This document shows, piece by piece, positions 26,588 through 34,690 of a DNA stretch of 64,000 nucleotides. The translations under genes were made by a program, and so were the position numbers. The DNA comes from CALCLY01 sp900552775. GTDB lineage: Bacteria; Bacillota; Clostridia; UMGS1883; UMGS1540. How positions within the stretch are numbered: the first letter of the stretch is position 1; the number at the start of each line of letters is the position of its first letter. Where the stretch lies: the NCBI GenBank assembly GCA_937966555.1, contig CALCLY010000005.1:8340-72339 (forward strand), in the 5' to 3' direction. Under the pieces are notes generated by a model that made no database searches, was not told where the DNA came from, and saw only the letters and a program-made list of their open reading frames with translations.

Positions 26588-27289
26588 TCACTTATGAAGC
26601 TCGTCCCATGCGCGGCGAAGATTGTATATCATTTCCTCAACCATTGCATACGGGTCATCTGCTTTTATTATTCCGCTCGTTGAGCCTGTTGCCTGCGCGC
26701 CGAGCTTGATTGTATTGTAAACATCCGTTCCGTTGGAAATTCCTGCGCCCTGCAAAACCATGATATCGGGGTTTATGTCATGCACCGTTTTTATTGTATC
26801 GATAACATAGTTGCTGTCGCTTGTTTTACCTGTCCCTATAAGCTCTGTAGGCTCGGCAACAATGAGATTCGGTCCCATTTTTGCTATTTTCTTAACGTCT
26901 TCAATGGTATCCGCACAAACTATTGTTCCGAGTCCGACCTCGTCAGCTCTTTTAATCGTTTCCGCCAAAACATCGTCCGTCACGGGCTTTTCGGCATGAT
27001 TGAGCATAACGCCCACGGCGCCGGCAGCCTTCACAGCCTCGGGCAGAACGCTTCCGAGACCGCGCCCTACGGGCAGGGGATCCATATGCTGCGCAAATAC
27101 CAGAATTCTCTCCGTATTATCCGCAAGAAGTCTGATATCCGTATATTGCGGAGTTACAATTATATCAACATCGTATTTAAGCGCTGTTTTGTCAATAACC
27201 TTTGCAAGCTTTAACATTTCCTCTCCGTAAAGATATGCTTTCGGCCCTATTTCAAAGAAGGGCGGTTTAATTTTAAAATCTTTGTACAT
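26588..27289 (-). CDS. Triosephosphate-isomerase-family protein (sugar-phosphate isomerase)
   Basis: 233 residues. The TIM catalytic set is visible: Lys in IGPKAYLYG, His in VMLNHAEKP and Glu in VAEPTELIGTGK, followed by QGAGISNGTD for the phosphate. Divergence from glycolytic TpiA fits paralogues that act on four-carbon ketose phosphates (EryH/LerI type). First gene of the eight-gene operon behind a strong promoter and operator; a substrate-specific role is inferred, not shown. Confidence 0.9.
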   Translation of the reverse strand: MYKDFKIKPPFFEIGPKAYLYGEEMLKLAKVIDKTALKYDVDIIVTPQYTDIRLLADNTERILVFAQHMDPLPVGRGLGSVLPEAVKAAGAVGVMLNHAEKPVTDDVLAETIKRADEVGLGTIVCADTIEDVKKIAKMGPNLIVAEPTELIGTGKTSDSNYVIDTIKTVHDINPDIMVLQGAGISNGTDVYNTIKLGAQATGSTSGIIKADDPYAMVEEMIYNLRRAWDELHK

Positions 27290-27340
27290 GGTTTATCTCC
27301 TCGTTTCGATTTATATTTTTCCTCTTTACCGGCATATTAC

Positions 27341-27370
27341 ATTATAATACACCTGACAAAAAATTGTCAA
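27341..27370 (-). promoter_or_regulatory. Promoter of the eight-gene sugar operon
   Basis: Minus strand TTGACA (27370-27365), 18-bp spacer, TATAAT (27346-27341). Both hexamers are perfect. Confidence 0.85.
27354..27369. promoter_or_regulatory. Palindromic operator overlapping the operon promoter
   Basis: TGACAA-AAAA-TTGTCA, a perfect 16-bp palindrome over the -35 box and spacer. A further TGACAA half-site lies at 27391 and two AATTATATAATT palindromes at about 27377 and 27400. Repressor site, inferred; no regulator gene is adjacent. Confidence 0.6.
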
Positions 27371-27410
27371 GAACAAATTATATAATTATATGACAACAAA
27401 ATTATATAAT

Positions 27411-28670
27411 TTATATAACATGATTTTTTTCCCATTTCCCCGATTTGTACCTTAAAACAAAAACCAGACTTCTTATTATCCAGTCAAGAACCATTGCATA
27501 CCAAATTGCAATTACACCGGTTTTGAATACGTAAACAAATACATACGCCATGATTATTCTGAACAAGAACATCGAAAGCGCCGAAACCGTCATTGTAAAC
27601 ACAGTATCTCCCGTGCCGCGCAATGCGTTCGGCAGGGCAAAGCTCATCGGATAAAACAGCGCAGACATGAAGAAATATACATAAAGAATATTTATTGCAT
27701 ATCCGGTTGCCTCCTCGGACAAGCCGTACATTCTTACAAGCGGCGCCGTAAAAAGAATCGCCAGTGCGGCATTTACAATCATTGCCGCATAATCAAGCTT
27801 CAAAATGTGCTTTGTATAAAATTTCGCTCCTTTTATGTCTCCCGCACCGCAGCACTGTCCGACAAATGTAATGATTGCCATGGTAAAGGATGACCCGAGC
27901 GCATATGTAAGCGGAGCTATGTTTGATGCCAAGGCGTTTGCGGCAATAGAAGCCGTTCCGAGCGTAGAAACAAGACGCTGAAGTATAAGTGCCCCGAGGT
28001 TGAAAAGACCGTTTTCAATTCCGTTGGGCAGGGCGATTTTTGTTATTCTGCCGATAAGCCCGCCGTACCATTCGGGTTTGAAAAGCTTTATAACAACTAT
28101 TCTGTTTTTATGGCTGCAATGCATTATTACCTGCACCGTTCCCGTAATGATATACGCCGCCAGGGTTGATAATGCCGCCCCGCTGACGCCAAGCTTGAAT
28201 ACAAAAATAAAAATATATTTCAGAGCCACATTAATAACCATCATGCAAATTGACGCCATAAAAGGAATTCTGGTGTTTCCCGTCGCCCGAAAGCTTGCAG
28301 AACCGCAATTATATAAAGCTAAAAAAGGATATGAAAGCGCGTTAATCGAAAAAAATTCTTTAGATGAATTCATTACCTCTTCTTCAACCGTTCCGAATAA
28401 AAAGCTTAAGAGAATATCCCTGAAAGCAACAAAAAATATACAAGCGATTGTTGATATCAAAAAAATTACTTGTATATTTGTCTTTAAGGCACGCGAAGCT
28501 TCTTTTATGTTCCGCGCGCCGATATATTGAGATACAACCACGCTCCCGCCGGTGGCAAGGGCTATGGATACGTTTTTTACAAATTGGTCTATGGACAGTG
28601 CAAGCGAAACGCCCGCAACCGCAGTTTCGCCTAAGTACGAAACCATATAAGTATCGATTATTCCCATCAA
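27411..28670 (-). CDS. MATE-family efflux transporter (N-terminus frameshifted)
   Basis: 419 residues of a MATE exporter, about 12 hydrophobic segments with the duplicated MatE fold; MGIIDTYMVSYLGE is the first-helix signature. The real start is probably the ATG at 28765, which has TTGGAGGTG upstream and a consensus promoter. From there the frame reads MKLFALPEDARFKNKEIFYLF, then must shift by one base near 28700-28710 to join ILPIFFEQVIISLMG. So either the gene is a recent pseudogene, or the sequence has a one-base error. Substrates are typically drugs or cationic compounds driven by H+ or Na+. Confidence 0.85.
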   Translation of the reverse strand: MMGIIDTYMVSYLGETAVAGVSLALSIDQFVKNVSIALATGGSVVVSQYIGARNIKEASRALKTNIQVIFLISTIACIFFVAFRDILLSFLFGTVEEEVMNSSKEFFSINALSYPFLALYNCGSASFRATGNTRIPFMASICMMVINVALKYIFIFVFKLGVSGAALSTLAAYIITGTVQVIMHCSHKNRIVVIKLFKPEWYGGLIGRITKIALPNGIENGLFNLGALILQRLVSTLGTASIAANALASNIAPLTYALGSSFTMAIITFVGQCCGAGDIKGAKFYTKHILKLDYAAMIVNAALAILFTAPLVRMYGLSEEATGYAINILYVYFFMSALFYPMSFALPNALRGTGDTVFTMTVSALSMFLFRIIMAYVFVYVFKTGVIAIWYAMVLDWIIRSLVFVLRYKSGKWEKNHVI

Positions 28671-28826
28671 GGATATAATTACCTGCTCAAAAAAAATCGG
28701 AAGAATAAATAAAATATTTCTTTGTTTTTAAATCGGGCGTCCTCCGGCAGGGCAAATAATTTCATTTTTACACCTCCAACCAATTCCAGTATGCGGCAAA
28801 ACAGATTATTTTTGCTTACTGTTTAA

Positions 28827-28855
28827 ATTATACCATGCAATTTGGCAGTTGTCAA
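28827..28855 (-). promoter_or_regulatory. Promoter of the MATE gene
   Basis: Minus strand TTGACA (28855-28850), 17-bp spacer, TATAAT (28832-28827): perfect consensus. Confidence 0.88.
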
Positions 28856-28888
28856 CATAAAACCCCCCAATGTTTCTTATGCGTTTTT

Positions 28889-29605
28889 TTATTTTTTATT
28901 TATACCGCACAAATCCATTACAACTTCACCCGCTATAATAAGCCCCGCAACCGACGGCACAAACGCCATACTTCCGGGCACAGCGCGTCGCACGGTAACT
29001 TCCCCGCTGTCCGACGGCGTTATCGGCTTTTCCTCCGAATACACAACCTTAAGCTTTTTTATTCCGCGTTTTTTAAGCTCGGAGCGCATAACGCGCGCCA
29101 GAGGGCAGACAGAGGTTTTGTAAATATCCGAAACCTTCAGCATTTCGGGGCACAGCTTATTGCCCGCTCCCATTGAGCTTATAATCGGCGTGCCGCTTTT
29201 TTGCGCGTTCATAACAAGCTCTATTTTCCCCGTAACGGTATCGATTGCGTCAACTATATAGTCATACTCCGAAAAATCAAACAAATGAGCGGTATCGGGC
29301 ATATAAAAAATCTTGTGCGTTTTAACTTGTATATCCGGGTTTATTTCCTTTATTCTTTCGGCGGCAACATCAACCTTTGCCTTGCCGACGGTTTTTGACG
29401 TTGCATATATCTGCCTGTTTATGTTTGAAATACTGACAATATCGTTATCCGTTATGTCAATGGCTCCTATTCCGCTTCTTGCAAGCGCCTCTATTGCATA
29501 TCCGCCGACGCCGCCGGCGCCGAATACCGCAACCCGTGATTTATGAAGCTTTGAAAGAGCCTCGCCGCCTATCAGAAGTTCTGTTCTTATAAACATTTCA
29601 TTCAT
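28889..29605 (-). CDS. tcdA: tRNA threonylcarbamoyladenosine dehydratase TcdA (ThiF/E1-like)
   Basis: 238 residues. VAVFGAGGVGGYAIEALARSG is the nucleotide loop; DITDNDIVSISNINRQ and VDAIDTVTGKIEL are adenylation-domain motifs. SSMGAGNKLCPEMLKVSDIYKT matches the YgdL/CsdL (TcdA) subgroup. The enzyme cyclises t6A to ct6A on tRNAs decoding ANN codons. It overlaps hydE by 4 bases, an unusual partner that may only reflect operon packing. Confidence 0.92.
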   Translation of the reverse strand: MNEMFIRTELLIGGEALSKLHKSRVAVFGAGGVGGYAIEALARSGIGAIDITDNDIVSISNINRQIYATSKTVGKAKVDVAAERIKEINPDIQVKTHKIFYMPDTAHLFDFSEYDYIVDAIDTVTGKIELVMNAQKSGTPIISSMGAGNKLCPEMLKVSDIYKTSVCPLARVMRSELKKRGIKKLKVVYSEEKPITPSDSGEVTVRRAVPGSMAFVPSVAGLIIAGEVVMDLCGINKK

Positions 29606-30657
29606 TGCCGTTCCGCCTTTTTCTTTGGATTTCCTATGTCCGTAACTATCTCGTATCCTACGCTTTCAACGCGTTTTTCAAGGCATCCGCGGCACTGCGC
29701 CGCTTCCTCGCCCGTGCAGATTTTATTTTCGTAAAGATCGTAAAGCTTTCTGAATTTAACCGGCGATAAATTCGGCATAACAACATTTGCTCCTGCGCAA
29801 AGCCCCGATTCACGCCCTTTTTTATCTATTGTTCCGAGAGCCGTTGTTGCCGGAATCAGCGCATACGGAAACATAAGCCGCAAAACCGAAACAAGGCGGA
29901 GCGTAAGCTTTAATGGGCCGCTTTCAAAATTGCGAAACGGCGTCTCGCCGTGAGTGATATAAGGGCCGATTCCTATCATGTCGGGCTGCAGCTCCGCGAG
30001 AAACTTTAAGTCCTTTACAATGCAATCCACCGTCTGAAAAGGGCTGCCCACCATAAAGCCCGAACCCACGGTAAAGCCTATATCCTTTAAATCGTACAGG
30101 CATTTTTTTCTGTTTTCAAGACTCATTTCTCCGGGATGAATCTTTCCGTAATGCCCTGCGTCCGCCGTTTCGTGACGCAGCAAATATCTGTCTGCTCCGG
30201 CGTCAAAATAAGCCTTATAGCTCCCGCGGCTTTTTTCGCCCACCGAAAGCGTGACGGCACAATCGGGAAAATCGCTTTTTATGTGCGATATTATTCTGCA
30301 CATTATATCATCTGTGAAAAAACCGTCTTCGCCGCCTTGAAGCACGAATGTTCTGAAGCCGAGGCCATAGCCCTCCTTACAGCATGAAAGAATCTCCTCC
30401 TCCGTGAGACGGTATCTCTCGGCTTTTTTGTTGTCGCGGCGAATGCCGCAGTAAAAGCAGTTGTTTTTACAGTAATTGGTAAATTCTATGAGTCCGCGGA
30501 TGTAAACCTTGTTGCCGTAGATTTCCCTTCTTACGGCGTCTGCCTCGGCAAAAAGCTTATCGTCATCGTTTTGAGAAAGCAGCAGCGTGCGAAAATCCGC
30601 ATCGCTCAATATTTTGTTTTCTTTCAGTTCTCTTATGAGAGTAAAATAATCCTTCAA
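29602..30657 (-). CDS. hydE: [FeFe] hydrogenase H-cluster radical SAM maturase HydE
   Basis: 351 residues starting at a TTG with AAAGGTGG upstream. The radical SAM motif CKNNCFYCGIR, the FVLQGGEDGFF motif and the HETAD motif (substrate side) match HydE. The late Cys-rich AAQCRGCLEKR is found in HydE C-termini. The protein takes part in building the azadithiolate bridge and diiron subcluster with HydF and HydG. hydF, hydG and hydrogenase genes are not in this window. Its start is 30 bp after the glycerate kinase gene. Confidence 0.93.
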   Translation of the reverse strand: MKDYFTLIRELKENKILSDADFRTLLLSQNDDDKLFAEADAVRREIYGNKVYIRGLIEFTNYCKNNCFYCGIRRDNKKAERYRLTEEEILSCCKEGYGLGFRTFVLQGGEDGFFTDDIMCRIISHIKSDFPDCAVTLSVGEKSRGSYKAYFDAGADRYLLRHETADAGHYGKIHPGEMSLENRKKCLYDLKDIGFTVGSGFMVGSPFQTVDCIVKDLKFLAELQPDMIGIGPYITHGETPFRNFESGPLKLTLRLVSVLRLMFPYALIPATTALGTIDKKGRESGLCAGANVVMPNLSPVKFRKLYDLYENKICTGEEAAQCRGCLEKRVESVGYEIVTDIGNPKKKAERQ

Positions 30658-30687
30658 TATAAACCACCTTTTATAAAGACTTCACAA

Positions 30688-31833
30688 TCACACATTAATT
30701 GTTTTTATCAACCCGAACACCTGGAATGCGGTATCCCGTAAATTCTTATATGCATTATCCTTATTCATAGCCTCTTGCAACGTACACGGTTTTCTTAAAA
30801 TCGGAAAAAAAGCGTCAATTCCGTGCTCATTGCATAAAACGGCATCGTCTGTTACACAGCCGGAAAAGGCAATAACGGGCTTACCATACTTTTTGGCAAG
30901 CTTTGCAACGCCTATGGGCGCTTTACCCATATAAGACTGACCGTCAAGCCGCCCTTCTCCCGTAACCACAAGATCCGCATCTTTTATATGCCTTTCAAGA
31001 CCTGTTTCTCCGATAACAAGCTCAATTCCCGGCACCATGGCGGCATTAAGATATGCCAGAAAGGCAAAGCCCATTCCTCCCGCCGCTCCCGCTCCGGGGG
31101 CGTTTGCATCGGAATCGGGAATAATCTTCTTTGTCAGCCGGGCATAATTTTCAAGCCACAAATCCATTTCTCCGATCATTTCGGGCGTTGCGCCTTTTTG
31201 CGGCCCGTAAACTGCGGAGCATCCTTCTTTTCCGCATAAAACATTTTTTACATCGCAGGCAACGCAAAAAGAACATTCTTTTAATTCCTTAACCGCATTT
31301 TCCGTTCTGATTACGGCGATATCCTTAAGCCCTTTGGCGCCGAGCGGAACTTGTTTTCCGTTCTTATCCGAAAATTCAAACCCGAGAGCCGTGAGCATTC
31401 CGATTCCCCCATCGTTTGTCGCGCTGCCGCCTATACCTATTATAAATCTTCGGCATCCCCTTGATATTGCATCCAAAATCATTTCTCCGACACCGTAGGT
31501 TGTTGTATCCATGGGATTGCGTTCGTTTTCCGATATAAGAGTAATTCCCGCCGCAGCCGACATTTCTATAACAGCGGTCTTGGTTTTGGGGATATATCCG
31601 AAATTTGACCGAATCTTTTTTCCCAGGGGATTGCACACGGTCGTTTCAACAAGCTCACCCTTTGCCGCGGAAACAACAGCTTCTACCGTTCCTTCGCCCC
31701 CGTCCGCAATCGGAGATATAACGGTTGTTACATCCGAATATACTTTTTCGGCAGCTTCTTTTACGGCTTTCCCCGCTTCAAAGGTTGTAAGACTCCCCTT
31801 AAACGAGTCTATTGCCGCTACAATTTTCTTCAT
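30688..31833 (-). CDS. Glycerate kinase (GarK/GlxK family)
   Basis: 381 residues. IVAAIDSFKGSLTTFEAGKA, the PIADGGEGTVEAVV block and IIGIGGSATNDGGIGMLTALG are family signatures; VTGEGRLDGQSYMGKAP closes the active site. It phosphorylates D-glycerate to 2-phosphoglycerate. It is first in a probable operon with hydE and tcdA; no terminator is seen between them. Its promoter is a clear TTGACT-17-TATAAT. Confidence 0.93.
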   Translation of the reverse strand: MKKIVAAIDSFKGSLTTFEAGKAVKEAAEKVYSDVTTVISPIADGGEGTVEAVVSAAKGELVETTVCNPLGKKIRSNFGYIPKTKTAVIEMSAAAGITLISENERNPMDTTTYGVGEMILDAISRGCRRFIIGIGGSATNDGGIGMLTALGFEFSDKNGKQVPLGAKGLKDIAVIRTENAVKELKECSFCVACDVKNVLCGKEGCSAVYGPQKGATPEMIGEMDLWLENYARLTKKIIPDSDANAPGAGAAGGMGFAFLAYLNAAMVPGIELVIGETGLERHIKDADLVVTGEGRLDGQSYMGKAPIGVAKLAKKYGKPVIAFSGCVTDDAVLCNEHGIDAFFPILRKPCTLQEAMNKDNAYKNLRDTAFQVFGLIKTINV

Positions 31834-31871
31834 ATGCCATTCACCTTTTCAATGTAATTTATTATTCTTAT

Positions 31872-31900
31872 ATTATACAGACTTCTCCGCAAAAAGTCAA
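31872..31900 (-). promoter_or_regulatory. Promoter of the glycerate kinase gene
   Basis: Minus strand TTGACT (31900-31895), 17-bp spacer, TATAAT (31877-31872). Confidence 0.8.
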
Positions 31901-31978
31901 TTAATCTTAACGCAAAATATTTCTTCCTTTTACAAAATGTGTTATTATATAAACAATGTCTTTTAAGGAGCTGCAATT

Positions 31979-32176
31979 TTGATTAAATTTTTTTACTTGA
32001 TTTTATTTATGATGATCCTGCTTGCGGGAGCCGTCTCGGCAGACGAGCCTGCCGGCGTCTCAAGCTTTGAGCTTGCGCCGTGCTTGCTAATACGTATTTC
32101 AGCAAAAAAGATGTTTAGCAGGGCAATACTTCCTTGCCGGGCTGTGGCTAATGAATCTCATTTTTTTTATTTTTAA
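31979..32176 (+). CDS. Possible small secreted peptide, probably truncated
   Basis: 65 codons from a TTG that has AAGGAG nine bases upstream. The first 22 residues (MIKFFYLILFMMILLAGAV) form a convincing signal peptide with SADEPAG after it. The second half is encoded partly by a copy of the dispersed type B repeat (32124-32149), so the natural C-terminus has probably been replaced. It may be a remnant of a secreted protein rather than a working gene. Confidence 0.4.
   Translation: MIKFFYLILFMMILLAGAVSADEPAGVSSFELAPCLLIRISAKKMFSRAILPCRAVANESHFFYF
32124..32149. repeat. Dispersed repeat, type B, partial copy
   Basis: 26 bp (caatacttccttgccggg then ctgtggct) match the repeats at 18582 and 63946 with one mismatch. 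Confidence 0.75.
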
Positions 32177-32298
32177 CCTGCACCCGTTAATTTAATAAAA
32201 TATTTATTTTTATCAAATACTTTTACAAACCATTTGCGTTATTATCTTTTTTATGTTAATATAATAATAGTATTAAAAATTTATCTGAGGTGAATTCT

Positions 32299-32541
32299 TT
32301 GCTTTTAATTGACGCTAAAAAAGGTCATACATATACAGTGCATTCAATATCCACGCCGGATACGCGTTTGGAGCGCCGTCTCCGCATGCTCGGAATGACA
32401 GACGGCTCCTTTGTGAGTGTTCTCGGCAAAAAGCGCGGCGGAAATATGATAATAAAAATACGTGGCACGCGATTTGCTGTTGGGAACGAAATAACAAATT
32501 CAGTGATACTCGGAGGTGAAACAACGTGTCGAAAACTGTAA
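32299..32541 (+). CDS. feoA: FeoA-family protein
   Basis: 80 residues from a TTG at 32299 placed 6 bp after GAGGTG; an in-frame GTG at 32290 lies inside that ribosome site. The SH3-like FeoA core is visible: RLERRLRMLGMTDGSFVSVLG and IIKIRGTRFAVG. FeoA is a cytoplasmic partner needed for Fe2+ uptake by FeoB. Its 3' end overlaps feoB by 16 bases, so the two are translated together. Confidence 0.92.
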   Translation: MLLIDAKKGHTYTVHSISTPDTRLERRLRMLGMTDGSFVSVLGKKRGGNMIIKIRGTRFAVGNEITNSVILGGETTCRKL

Positions 32542-34562
32542 ACGTAGCATTTATAGGCAACCCAAACTGCGGAAAAACCACACTTTTTAACGCTTATACG
32601 GGAGCAAGGCTGAAAGTTGCAAACTGGCCGGGCGTAACGGTTGAAAAAAAAGAAGGCTTTATGCGCTTTCACGACTGTTCGTATAAACTCTGCGACCTTC
32701 CGGGCATTTACTCGCTCACGTGTTACACAATGGAGGAATCAGTATCGCGCAACTATATTCTGAGCGATGATGTGGACATAATCGTAGATGTTGTGGATGC
32801 CTCCTCCCTTGAAAGAAATCTCTTTCTTGCCGTAAGCCTCATAGAACTCGGCAAACCGGTTGTAATAGCTCTTAATATGATGGACATTGTTGAAGAACGC
32901 GGCATGGAGATAGACTTGCACCGTCTGCCCGAAATGCTCGGCGTACCGGTAATCGCCGTAAGTGCAAGAAAACGCACGGGGTTAAATACTCTCATGCATG
33001 CTGTGGCGCATCATGTCACGGAAAAGTTTGACAAACCTCTCCACCACCATGAACCCGGATCGCACCGGCATGAACATCATTCGGAGTATGCCATGGTTTA
33101 TTCGGATGAAATAGAAGACAAAATAGATGCCGTATCGGCTCTTTTGGAAGCAAAATACCCAAACCTCACAAATTACCGCTGGTACGCTCTGAAAACACTT
33201 GAAGGCGATGCGGATATTTTAAAAAACTACCCTGTTGACTCCAAGGGTATTTTAACTCATGACTATGAAGATGAAATAACAAACCAAAAATACGAATTCA
33301 TCGAAGAAGTTATTGCCGAGGTACTGGTAAACCGCGAAGAGAAAGCGCGGAAGACCGACAGAGCCGATGCCATATTGACTCACCCTGTTTTCGGCATGCC
33401 TGTTTTTTTGGCAATAATGGCGCTTGTATTTTTTCTGACGTTCACCGTAGGCGATTTTATAAAAGGATATTTTGAAACATGGCTTGATATGCTCACAACG
33501 GCAATGCCGAAATGGCTTATGTCCATAGGCGCCGGAGAAATGCTTACATCGCTGCTGAACGACGGTATCTTGGCGGGTGTCGGCGGAATTTTGACTTTTC
33601 TGCCGAATATTTTCATACTCTTCCTTGCGCTTGCTTTTCTTGAAGACAGCGGCTATATGTCGAGAGTTGCATATGTTATGGATTCTCTCATGGGAAAACT
33701 CGGCCTTTCGGGAAGAGCGTTTATTCCGCTCATTTTGGGATTCGGATGCAGCGTTCCCGCGGTTATGGCATCCCGCGCGCTGGAAGACCGGCGCGACAGG
33801 CTAAAAACCATTCTTATAACGCCCTTCATGTCTTGCAGCGCAAGACTTCCTATTTATGTATTATTTTCCGAGATGTTTTTCGGCAAACATGCAATGCTCG
33901 CGGCATACTCTATGTACATAATAGGCGCAGTCATTGCTATTTTGGTGGCACTCATCATCAGCCGCACGGAAAAAACAAAAGGTGTTTCACATACGCTCCT
34001 TATTGAACTTCCCGAATATAAAACACCTAATTTACGCACTGTGTTCATATATGTTTGGGAAAAAATATCGGATTACCTTACCAAAGCCGGAACCACAATT
34101 TTATACGCTTCCGTTATTCTCTGGTTCCTGCTTAATTTCGGTCCGTCCGGCATGACAAATAACATGAGCGACAGCTTTGCCGCGGCAGCGGGAAAATTTA
34201 TAGCACCGGCGCTTGCTCCCGCCGGTCTCGGCTACTGGCAGATTGCCGTGGCTCTCATTGCGGGTATAGCCGCAAAAGAAGTTGTGGTTTCGAGCATGAG
34301 TGTCCTTTTCGGCATTTCAAATATAACATCGGCAGCCGGCATGGCAGAGCTTCACGGAGTTTTGGGCTCAATGGGCTTTACTGCCGTAAATGCATATTCC
34401 TTTATGCTTTTTGCGCTTTTATATGTTCCTTGTATAGCAACGATAGCTACAATAAAAAAAGAAGCCGGCAGAAAATATGCTTTTCTAAACGCACTGCTTC
34501 AGGTATGCACGGCATTGATTGTCTCAACCCTCTTTTATTTTGTTGCAACATATGTTTTTTGA
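32526..34562 (+). CDS. feoB: Ferrous iron transport protein B
   Basis: 678 residues from a GTG with GGAGGTG upstream. The GTPase domain has G1 GNPNCGKTTLFN, G3 DLPGIY and G4 LNMMD. A His-rich stretch (HHHEPGSHRHEHH, about residues 173-185) in the linker may bind metal. The membrane core contains two Gate motifs (ILGFGCSVPAVMASR and AGIAAKEVVVSSMSVLF). It imports Fe2+, fitting an anaerobe. No Fur or DtxR box was recognised upstream. Confidence 0.96.
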   Translation: MSKTVNVAFIGNPNCGKTTLFNAYTGARLKVANWPGVTVEKKEGFMRFHDCSYKLCDLPGIYSLTCYTMEESVSRNYILSDDVDIIVDVVDASSLERNLFLAVSLIELGKPVVIALNMMDIVEERGMEIDLHRLPEMLGVPVIAVSARKRTGLNTLMHAVAHHVTEKFDKPLHHHEPGSHRHEHHSEYAMVYSDEIEDKIDAVSALLEAKYPNLTNYRWYALKTLEGDADILKNYPVDSKGILTHDYEDEITNQKYEFIEEVIAEVLVNREEKARKTDRADAILTHPVFGMPVFLAIMALVFFLTFTVGDFIKGYFETWLDMLTTAMPKWLMSIGAGEMLTSLLNDGILAGVGGILTFLPNIFILFLALAFLEDSGYMSRVAYVMDSLMGKLGLSGRAFIPLILGFGCSVPAVMASRALEDRRDRLKTILITPFMSCSARLPIYVLFSEMFFGKHAMLAAYSMYIIGAVIAILVALIISRTEKTKGVSHTLLIELPEYKTPNLRTVFIYVWEKISDYLTKAGTTILYASVILWFLLNFGPSGMTNNMSDSFAAAAGKFIAPALAPAGLGYWQIAVALIAGIAAKEVVVSSMSVLFGISNITSAAGMAELHGVLGSMGFTAVNAYSFMLFALLYVPCIATIATIKKEAGRKYAFLNALLQVCTALIVSTLFYFVATYVF

Positions 34563-34586
34563 TTGTCAAATCAAAAAACATATGTT
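34547..34586 (+). terminator. Inverted repeat at the feoB stop
   Basis: AACATATGTTTTTTGAT and ATCAAAAAACATATGTT form a perfect 17-bp stem with a 6-base loop overlapping the last feoB codons. AT-rich, so a weak terminator or a protein-binding site. Confidence 0.55.
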
Positions 34587-34690
34587 TGACAATTGCAGAA
34601 TCAGATAAAATTTCAAAAATATATTGCATCGCACATCAATGTACGGTATATAATGAATTTATGAAAAATAATTTAAAGGAGAATACGGTT

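Noticed and set aside
32190..32298. Iron-responsive operator before feoA
   Set aside because: The region is AT-rich, but no Fur-like or GTTAG-N6-CTAAC palindrome could be found.
34430..34690. N-terminal extension of the CAP/SLH protein to 34430
   Set aside because: Overlaps feoB and its hairpin; the signal peptide and ribosome site place the start at 34691.
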